A stretch of DNA of 64,000 nt, taken from positions 1-64,000 of the forward strand of contig CAZHXF010000003.1 in NCBI GenBank assembly GCA_964536375.1. Reading direction: 5' to 3'. The translations under genes and the position numbers were made by a program. Below are positions 43,537 to 50,383 of this stretch, piece after piece. Under the pieces are notes generated by a model. The model ran no database searches. It was not told the origin of the DNA and worked only from the letters and a program-made list of their open reading frames with translations. Source of the stretch: Desulfuromonas sp964536375. Lineage in GTDB: Bacteria > Desulfobacterota > Desulfuromonadia > Desulfuromonadales > Desulfuromonadaceae. The first letter of the stretch is position 1. Each line of letters opens with the position of its first letter.

Positions 43537-43860
43537 TTATTTTATGTGGCATTTATTACATCTTGTCGGGGCATTCTTGTTGCCCTGTTTTGCTTCTTTT
43601 TTGTGGCAGGGCAGACACAAATCGTGCCCCTGCTTCTTGTTTTCCATACTGATTTTTGCTGGTGTTTCTTCGGTGTGGCAGCTGGAGCATCCCAGTTCGG
43701 TGCCATGTTTGTCGTGGGTAAATGTTACGGTACCTTTGCCGGTGTACAGATAGGTTTCGGCCGCAAAAGCTGTAGTGCTCAATAATAAACTTAAGCTCAC
43801 CAGTGCCAGTGCTAGAAAGATTGTTTGCCTTTTTGTCTTTGCTGTTTTTGTCATTTTCAT
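43537..43860 (-). CDS. triheme c-type cytochrome (c7/c3 family)
   Basis: 107 residues with signal peptide (about 10-34, ending AFA) and three CxxCH heme motifs: CSSCH, CLPCH and CNKCH, plus extra His that can act as sixth ligands (FTHDKHG, GHD). It resembles the small periplasmic c7 cytochromes (PpcA type) of Desulfuromonadales, which pass electrons from the inner membrane outward. GGAGG lies 6 bases before ATG 43860. Probably an operon with the small exported protein. Confidence 0.92.
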   Translation of the reverse strand: MKMTKTAKTKRQTIFLALALVSLSLLLSTTAFAAETYLYTGKGTVTFTHDKHGTELGCSSCHTEETPAKISMENKKQGHDLCLPCHKKEAKQGNKNAPTRCNKCHIK

Positions 43861-44074
43861 TTTGTGCCTCCATGTGAGTTAGGGGGAAATGGTTGCTAAC
43901 AACTTGTGGCTATTGTTACTAATATTCTTTCTCTTTACATTAGATATCTAGCCGAATGTAGATAGATGTCGAGTAAAGGTTATGTATTTACAGTATGTTG
44001 TATAGGTGTTGCGGGTGGGTAATTGATGGGTGTGTCGTTGCTCTTTATAGATAATTCTGTTAGTGTCGGTCATT

Positions 44075-44983
44075 ATGAAGCTTAGTGAGATAACAAAAAA
44101 CGATGTCACGGTTAATGTTGATGGTTTGGCTATCAAGCGGATTCGTGAGCAGCAATCTCTGACACAATTATATGTGGCAAAAGTTGTTGGTGTTACTACT
44201 GACACTATCTCGCGCTGGGAAAATAATCGCTATCCAACAATTAAACGGGTTAATGCCCAGAAATTAGCTGAGGCGCTGGAGGTTGATCTTGAACAGATTT
44301 TGCGAGCTGTTGATGCGCAAATGGAGCAACTTGATAAGGGTAAAAAGACACGCAACATCAAGGTATGGATCAGTGTCGTAGCAATTGCTGTAGTCGCTGC
44401 TGTCTGTGGAATGTGGCTGTGGCGGGCGCACCCAATACATATTGTTGCTGAACGGTTGCTGCCTAGTTACGCCAGCCCGGGAATGATTATTCCGGTGCAG
44501 ATAAGCTTACACGGCGCTGGGGTTCGTGGTGTGGTACGCGAGACGCTCCCTGCTGGATGGGAATTCGTCAGCGCAATGCCAGTTCCATCCAGTGTCGACA
44601 AAGATAAGGGGTTGTTGCGCTGGATTGTGCAGATAGCCGATAGCCCGGTAAATATTTACTATCTGGTCAAAGTTGCAGCGGATGGTGTATTGGATTCCAT
44701 GCCAAGCTTTGATGGTGGTGTAGTTATTCGCAATACGGCTGATAGTGCGCGCGAGGAGTTGATCGGTGTTAACCGATTGGTCATCGCACACATTCATTGG
44801 GCCGATTTGAATGGTGACGGGGTAATTGATGACGACGAGATGCTCGAAGCTGCTTCGCTCAGTGAAAATATGCTCGATCTTCCCCTCGATCTGGACAGTG
44901 TAGAAGAACTATGGATTGAAGAGCAATACCACTGGTCTGTTCAGGAGAATACTTTCATTCCCAATAAAATAGATACGGATTAA
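44075..44983 (+). CDS. membrane-anchored XRE-type regulator with periplasmic EF-hand
   Basis: About 302 residues: XRE helix-turn-helix (about 20-80, IKRIREQQSLTQLYVAKVVGVTTDTISRW...), linker, one transmembrane helix (about 100-120), a beta-rich extracytoplasmic domain similar to conserved-repeat DUF11 domains, and an EF-hand/dockerin-type loop DLNGDGVIDDDE near the C-terminus. A cytoplasmic DNA-binding part joined to an outside calcium-binding module suggests direct sensing across the membrane. No recognised target. ATG 44075 is used; GTG 44063 is possible, and neither has a strong ribosome site. Confidence 0.8.
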   Translation: MKLSEITKNDVTVNVDGLAIKRIREQQSLTQLYVAKVVGVTTDTISRWENNRYPTIKRVNAQKLAEALEVDLEQILRAVDAQMEQLDKGKKTRNIKVWISVVAIAVVAAVCGMWLWRAHPIHIVAERLLPSYASPGMIIPVQISLHGAGVRGVVRETLPAGWEFVSAMPVPSSVDKDKGLLRWIVQIADSPVNIYYLVKVAADGVLDSMPSFDGGVVIRNTADSAREELIGVNRLVIAHIHWADLNGDGVIDDDEMLEAASLSENMLDLPLDLDSVEELWIEEQYHWSVQENTFIPNKIDTD

Positions 44984-45143
44984 TGGATAAGCACGCGATT
45001 GGTAATTAGTGCGTGGTGGTCAATTGAATTTATTAAATCTTTTCGAGTGCCAAGCGCTATGGTTTGTTTTATACTCCCGTGGTTACACGGGTGTAGCTTT
45101 ATCAATCAATTTGCCAGTTGTTATTTATTAGGTGAGCATAATC

Positions 45144-46112
45144 ATGGAACAAGTACTAAAAATGCTGGACAATGACATGTCGCTGGTCGAGCAACAGTTT
45201 AAGCGTGACCTTGATTCAGATGTTTTGTTGATTCGCAAAGTAGGAGAATACGTCTTTGCTAGTGGTGGTAAACGCATGCGCCCGATGTTGGTTTTGTTGG
45301 CGGCACGCATGACTGGTTATCAGGGCCATCAGCATATCGGTGTTGCAAGCGTAGTCGAATTTATTCATACAGCGACCCTGTTGCATGATGATGTTGTCGA
45401 TAGTGCAGATCTGCGGCGGGGTGAGGCTTCAGCCAACTTGGTGTGGGGCAATGAGGCATCGGTTTTGGTGGGCGACTTTCTGTTTTCCAAGTCATTTTCC
45501 TTAATGGTGCGCACTGGCAGTTTAGCTATTTTACAAGCACTTTCTGATGCAACTACCATGATGGCAGAAGGTGAAGTGCTGCAATTGATTAGCACCTGTG
45601 ATCTAGATTTAAGCGAAGAACGCTATATTCAGGTGGTGCGCGATAAAACTGCGGTGCTGATAGCTGCTGCATGCAGGTGCGGCGGAGTGTTGAGTGGTGT
45701 GGATGCTGAACAGGAACAGGCGCTGAATGACTTTGGTATGCACTTGGGAATAGCGTTTCAATTTATGGACGATGCTCTGGATTACGTGGCAGACCAAGCA
45801 GAGTTTGGCAAAGTTTGTGGTCATGACCTTGAAGAGGGTAAGATGACTTTGCCACTGATTGAAGCATTGCGTCACTGTAATGAACAAGAGCGTAACCTTG
45901 TCGATGAAGTTGTTGAAAAGGAGCAGTTGAGTGATGATGATCTGGCCAGCGTTACTGCTTTAATTCATCGTTACAATGGTATCGATTATACGCGGAACAG
46001 AGCTAAGGAGTTAGTGGCGCGCGCCAAAGAATGTTTAGCAATATTTCCAGAGAGTGAAGCGCGGCGTGCCATGCATGTTTTGGCCGATTATGCGGTGAGC
46101 CGCAGTAAATAA
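45144..46112 (+). CDS. ispB: polyprenyl diphosphate synthase (octaprenyl type)
   Basis: All-trans prenyl transferase that builds the side chain of menaquinone or ubiquinone from farnesyl diphosphate and IPP. First Asp-rich motif LLHDDVVDSADLRRG, second QFMDDALDYVAD, plus GGKRMRPML for IPP binding. 322 residues, standard. ATG 45144 follows AGGTGAG at good distance. A terminator follows directly. Confidence 0.93.
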   Translation: MEQVLKMLDNDMSLVEQQFKRDLDSDVLLIRKVGEYVFASGGKRMRPMLVLLAARMTGYQGHQHIGVASVVEFIHTATLLHDDVVDSADLRRGEASANLVWGNEASVLVGDFLFSKSFSLMVRTGSLAILQALSDATTMMAEGEVLQLISTCDLDLSEERYIQVVRDKTAVLIAAACRCGGVLSGVDAEQEQALNDFGMHLGIAFQFMDDALDYVADQAEFGKVCGHDLEEGKMTLPLIEALRHCNEQERNLVDEVVEKEQLSDDDLASVTALIHRYNGIDYTRNRAKELVARAKECLAIFPESEARRAMHVLADYAVSRSK

Positions 46113-46146
46113 ATTACGCAAAATAACCATGCTAGTTTAGTGAAAT

Positions 46147-46178
46147 GCCTCTGTTTTTAATTAAACAGGGGCTTTGCT
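46147..46178 (+). terminator. terminator after ispB
   Basis: GCCTCTGTTT (46147-46156) pairs with AAACAGGGGC (46163-46172) with one G-T pair, 6-nt loop, then TTTGCTATTTT. Confidence 0.75.
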
Positions 46179-46384
46179 ATTTTAACTCTCCAGCCCTGGC
46201 TACAGAGTTATGTGGTTATCTTGATTAATTAAATGTAAAATCAAGTAGTTAGTAACTTGTGTATGACCTTTTGTCGGTTTGTCTTGTTGTGGATATATCT
46301 AATGTGTAAGCAGATGTTTTTGGAATAGTATCTGCAGTACTCAATTGCTATGATATTTTCTTCAACAAGAAAGAGCTTGATTTT

Positions 46385-46603
46385 ATGTCTCAAGAAGAAT
46401 TAGTTCATAAAAGTTATTTCGAATTTGCCGAGCGCAGTTATCCTATTTCTATTTATCTTTGTGATGGTAAAAATTATATAGCTAAAACTGAATTTGGACC
46501 GGACGACATGATTATCAATGATGGCACTGATCTTTTAGCTCTGTTAGCGATGCATAGACGTTTATTACCCTTAGCTATCATCTCCAGACAAATGCGTCCT
46601 TAA
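46385..46603 (+). CDS. small hypothetical protein
   Basis: 72 residues, no signal or membrane segment, no family recognised. Beta-rich start (HKSYFEFAERSYPISIYLCDGKNY). An AAAGAG-type ribosome site lies about 10 bases upstream, and it is followed by a strong terminator, which argues for a real gene. Stands alone in a 600-base gap between ispB and rne. Confidence 0.55.
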   Translation: MSQEELVHKSYFEFAERSYPISIYLCDGKNYIAKTEFGPDDMIINDGTDLLALLAMHRRLLPLAIISRQMRP

Positions 46604-46640
46604 AAATACTAATCAGTACGTGATAGTTCATTGCTGCGTA

Positions 46641-46690
46641 TAAATAGAAAAGCCCCATCCAGTGTTGTCTGGACGGGGCTTTTCTATTTA
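46641..46690. terminator. bidirectional terminator before rne 3' end
   Basis: 16-bp perfect stem TAAATAGAAAAGCCCC (46641-46656) / GGGGCTTTTCTATTTA (46675-46690), with further pairing inside. T- and A-rich flanks let it serve the small plus-strand gene and the minus-strand RNase gene. Confidence 0.9.
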
Positions 46691-46743
46691 TAATTGGTTA
46701 ATATTTGCTTATGTCTTTTTGGTCTGATTGAAGATAGGTGCTG

Positions 46744-49413
46744 CTATTTATCCTCAGTTACGGCATCTTGTACTGGTTTTTTAGTGGTGCGCCGTCGCCG
46801 AACCGGTTTTTTTTCAGTACTTTGTTGTTCATCCATGTTGGCTGCCGTTTGAGTCTCATTGGCAGAATCAGCATCTAATGCTTTTGTTGGAGTACTCTTG
46901 CGAGTAGCGGTGCGGGTCTTGGGTTTTGCTGGTTTCTTATCAGTGCTATTAGTTGGAACTGTGTCAGCGATTACAGCTTCGTCAGTTGTTTCAGGAGCTT
47001 TTATCTTAACAACCCTGCGTCTCCGAACCGGTTTTTTCTCTATAATTGGTGTGGAACCTTCAACCATTGCATCGGTGGTATCGCTGGTTTTTTGTAGCGT
47101 AGTACTGGTGGTTGTTTTTTTGCGCACAGTTGTGTTTGTTGGTGCTTTTTCTTCTGCCTGTGATACGTCCTCAACTGCAGGTGTTGGTGATAAGTTCGCT
47201 GTTGGATCTGCTGTTGAGTCGGTTTTTTTGCTGCTTCTGCGGCGGCGAACCGGTTTTTTAACTTCGTTGCTCTGTTCGGTGGCGTCAACCGGACTACCTT
47301 GTTGCTCCGTAGGTAGTGCTGGTATATTTATATTGCTGATTGTCGTCACTTCAGGTGCTTTATTGTCAACCGGAGTGTTTTCCGGCTTGCCTGCTGAGTT
47401 TGTTTGCGGCGCAGGTTGCATCGTCGGTTCTGTTGTTTCAGTCTGTGTTGGGGTGTTTGTTGCAGTTGTGGTTGTTCTTTTGTTTGTTGTGCGGCGGCGT
47501 TTAGCAGGTTTTTTAGCTTCCGGCGCTGCTTCAATGTTTTCAGCTGGGGCACTTACTGCCGCCAGTGGTTGGTCTGCTGTTGTTGTAATCTGTGTTTCAA
47601 CACTGCTTACAACGTCCGATACAGTATCCAGTGGTTGTTGAGCCAGTGCTGGCTCAGCGCCAAGGGTTTCTGTTGTGCGTTGCTCGTCAGTAGAGTTGTT
47701 CTCGGTACGGCGACGGTTTGGTCTCCGGCGGCGGCGCGGTCTTTTTTTGTCATTTGCCGAGGCTGTTTCCTCACTTTGGATGTCTGTGTCAGATTCAATA
47801 ACCTTAGCACTGGCGTTTTCGCTAACTTCAAGGTCATTGTCACTATCTACATCGTTGGTTTGTCCGCGTTCTGACACATCAATGTCTACTAACGCAGTTT
47901 GAGCGCTAGCACCGTTGTGGAGCTCTTTGCTTTGCTTGATGAACTCCAAGTCAGTTTGTTCCGGGAGGTAGCTTGGGTCAGCATTGATACGTATTTTTAG
48001 GTTGTGGCGCTGTTCAAGGTCAATTAGCTCGATCCGTTTGTTGTTAAGGATGTAATTGGTCACGTCTACAGCTGCAGTGCAGCTAACTAGGTCAATATTT
48101 CCCTTGGCAGTGCCGGCTTGTATCTGTCGCAGTAATGCTACAGAACGTGATTCAGCACCTTTAATGCGACCAGTTCCCTGACAATGGGGGCACTGATGAT
48201 AAGCCCCTTCACCGAGATTGCCTTTTATGCGTTGACGGCTCATTTCCAACAACCCGAATTGGTGGCTGATGCGACCGACTGTGACGCGCGCTTTGTCGAT
48301 CTTGAGACCAGTTTTTAATGTTTTTTCTACCTCGCGGGCATTTTTACGTTGGCGCATATCGATAAAATCTATCACGATTAGTCCGCCCATGTCGCGTAAG
48401 CGTAATTGTCGTGCTATCTCTGTGGCCGCTTCAATGTTTACACGAGAGGCAGTGGCCTCAACGTCCTGTTCGCTTGCCATTTTGCCGGAGTTTACATCAA
48501 TAGCCACTAGTGCCTCGGTTTGATCCAAAACAATAGATCCACCGGATGGCAGATTTACCGTGTTGCTGGAGAGTTGAGCTATCTGCTCTTCTACCTGGTA
48601 ACGGGCGAATATCGGCCGTCGTTCCTGGTGGAGTTTTACCAAGGAAACGTACTCTGGCATTACCGCTTTAAAGAAATCACGGGCTTCCTGAAAAACCTTG
48701 CGATCATCAATAAGCACTTCATCAATCTCTGGTGAAAAATAGTCGCGGATTGAGCGGATTACCAGATTGGATTCCTGATATATTAAAGTTGGAGCTTTTG
48801 CTGTTTTGCTGTGACTAATGATGCTGTTGTAGGTACTCAGTAGATAATCAAAATCACGTTTAAGCTCTTCGGGTGGTTGATCAATAGCGGCCGTGCGGAT
48901 TATGTAACCCATGTTGTCAGGCAACTCTAGTCCGGCAATTGCCTGTTTGATCCCTTTGCGCACGCTCTCATTTTCAATTTTGCGTGAAATACCGCGTGAG
49001 TTGCTCTCAGGCATAAGTACCATGTAGCGCCCGGGCAATGAAATTTCAGTAGTTATAGCTGCGCCCTTATTGCCGCGTTCTTCTTTAACGACTTGAACCA
49101 GTATTTGCTGACCCCTTTTAAGGATTTGATTGATAGGAACCCGCTTGGTTGTTGGGCTGCCATCGTCTTGCAGTGGATAGAGAGAGGGGTGGATTTCGCC
49201 AATTTGGAGAAAACCAGGGCGTGACGCTCCATAATCTACAAAGGCTGCTTGTAGACCTTGTTCTACGCGAATAACTTCTCCGAGGTAGATATTGCTTTTA
49301 GTCTGTTGGCGTTCCGCTATCTCAATGTCTAGCTCGGTTAAAACACCATCATCAACTATAGCTACCCGGTCCTCCTCAGGAAGGGTGGCGTTGATCAACA
49401 TTTTTTTGCTCAT
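46744..49413 (-). CDS. rne: ribonuclease E/G with long basic-repeat C-terminal tail
   Basis: Endoribonuclease for mRNA decay and rRNA/tRNA processing. Catalytic half (1-430): S1 domain (about 38-125), 5'-sensor, DNase I-like domain with Mg ligands D306 (AIDVNSG) and D352 (DFIDMR), and zinc-link C408/C411 (CPHCQG). The C-terminal 430 residues are low complexity, acidic/Thr-rich with repeated KKPVRRRR-type boxes (at least five), ending VRRRRTTKKPVQ. Such boxes in other RNase E proteins bind RNA or anchor partners. The length of 889 exceeds RNase G and approaches E. coli RNase E. A long structured upstream region hints at autoregulation. Confidence 0.92.
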   Translation of the reverse strand: MSKKMLINATLPEEDRVAIVDDGVLTELDIEIAERQQTKSNIYLGEVIRVEQGLQAAFVDYGASRPGFLQIGEIHPSLYPLQDDGSPTTKRVPINQILKRGQQILVQVVKEERGNKGAAITTEISLPGRYMVLMPESNSRGISRKIENESVRKGIKQAIAGLELPDNMGYIIRTAAIDQPPEELKRDFDYLLSTYNSIISHSKTAKAPTLIYQESNLVIRSIRDYFSPEIDEVLIDDRKVFQEARDFFKAVMPEYVSLVKLHQERRPIFARYQVEEQIAQLSSNTVNLPSGGSIVLDQTEALVAIDVNSGKMASEQDVEATASRVNIEAATEIARQLRLRDMGGLIVIDFIDMRQRKNAREVEKTLKTGLKIDKARVTVGRISHQFGLLEMSRQRIKGNLGEGAYHQCPHCQGTGRIKGAESRSVALLRQIQAGTAKGNIDLVSCTAAVDVTNYILNNKRIELIDLEQRHNLKIRINADPSYLPEQTDLEFIKQSKELHNGASAQTALVDIDVSERGQTNDVDSDNDLEVSENASAKVIESDTDIQSEETASANDKKRPRRRRRPNRRRTENNSTDEQRTTETLGAEPALAQQPLDTVSDVVSSVETQITTTADQPLAAVSAPAENIEAAPEAKKPAKRRRTTNKRTTTTATNTPTQTETTEPTMQPAPQTNSAGKPENTPVDNKAPEVTTISNINIPALPTEQQGSPVDATEQSNEVKKPVRRRRSSKKTDSTADPTANLSPTPAVEDVSQAEEKAPTNTTVRKKTTTSTTLQKTSDTTDAMVEGSTPIIEKKPVRRRRVVKIKAPETTDEAVIADTVPTNSTDKKPAKPKTRTATRKSTPTKALDADSANETQTAANMDEQQSTEKKPVRRRRTTKKPVQDAVTEDK

Positions 49414-50316
49414 GTGAAACCTTTTAAAACGCTAGCATCATTATCGACGCTGGCGGCGCTACGAAAGAATCTTCATTCGTACGCTGATTAATTGTAATGG
49501 CTAGTAACGCTGTGGAGCGTTGCTGCCCAGTGCATATATGACTCTACTTAGTCCCGGATACTAGGCACTATGGGCAATACATAGCTGTCGTTAAATAACG
49601 ATGTTAGTCCAGAGATTCAATCCGCTTTAGTGAACCTGTAGCAGGAATGAATATGATCCTTCAGCTATGTATCAATATGACCAGTTACCAGTTTGACTGC
49701 TTAATTGCTGTCTGGTGGAGTAAGTAGAATCAAAAACCTTTATTCTTAGTTAGCGCTGTTAAAAGCGGTTCACTGTCGGCAAGAACTCTATGCCGTCAAT
49801 GTCGTATTGAACAAATATTACACCGTTTTAATGTGCTAGAACTAGTTTGACTATACCAGAAGTGGTTTAATCTTTATACTAATAAAAATGATAGCTTAAA
49901 CATTTTACCAGCTGTTTATTGAAGCAAGTATTTTGCTGGGTGGTTCAATCTAGACGATTTCAATCTTGGTTGACTGATGGCTAAATGAAAAATTGAAAAA
50001 ACAATTAGTGTATTCAAGCTTTACTGGAGGCGGTATTTTCCAACAAAGATATGTTGTTTGTTTGGTAATTATTCAGTACCTCTTCAGGTTGGTACGCATT
50101 CCCCATGGATGGGTTTATGTGTCCCTTGTTGTGGGGATTGAGTACTTATCATGCTGAATAGTTACTTTGTTTGTATGTATGCAGCGTGGAAAGCATGTCC
50201 TGCGCATGGTAGCCATGACCGTTAATTTACTAGGGTTAGGTCGAAGAGTACCTAGAAATTTATGATTGATGGTTAAGCGTTTTAAGGAAACCCTGGTGTT
50301 CTGATCGAGTTTGTTT
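49414..50316 (-). promoter_or_regulatory. long gene-free region upstream of rne (candidate structured leader)
   Basis: About 900 bases without a supported gene between the rne start and the next terminator. Hairpins occur near rne: ACGAA/TTCGT (49461-49480), AACGCT-GTGG-AGCGTT (49506-49521), and a long-range 10-bp pair TACATAGCTG (49578-49587) / CAGCTATGTA (49662-49671). E. coli rne has a long 5' leader used for self-cleavage control; a similar role here is an inference. A separate small RNA is also possible. No promoter is assigned. Confidence 0.4.
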
Positions 50317-50371
50317 AATTGCGCTGCCATAATCCTCGTGTGTGTAGGATAATGGCAGCGCAATTTTTTAA
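50317..50371. terminator. terminator downstream of the M16 peptidase gene
   Basis: 14-bp stem AATTGCGCTGCCAT (50317-50330) / ATGGCAGCGCAATT (50352-50365), with an inner ATCCT/AGGAT pair and T-runs on either side. It lies 13 bases past the end of the minus-strand peptidase gene. Confidence 0.88.
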
Positions 50372-50383
50372 TTTAAGTTGTAG

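Noticed and set aside
46859..47641. 260-codon plus-strand frame opposite rne
   Set aside because: Shadow of the low-complexity RNase tail; its Val/Ser-rich content comes from Arg/Thr/Glu codons read backwards.
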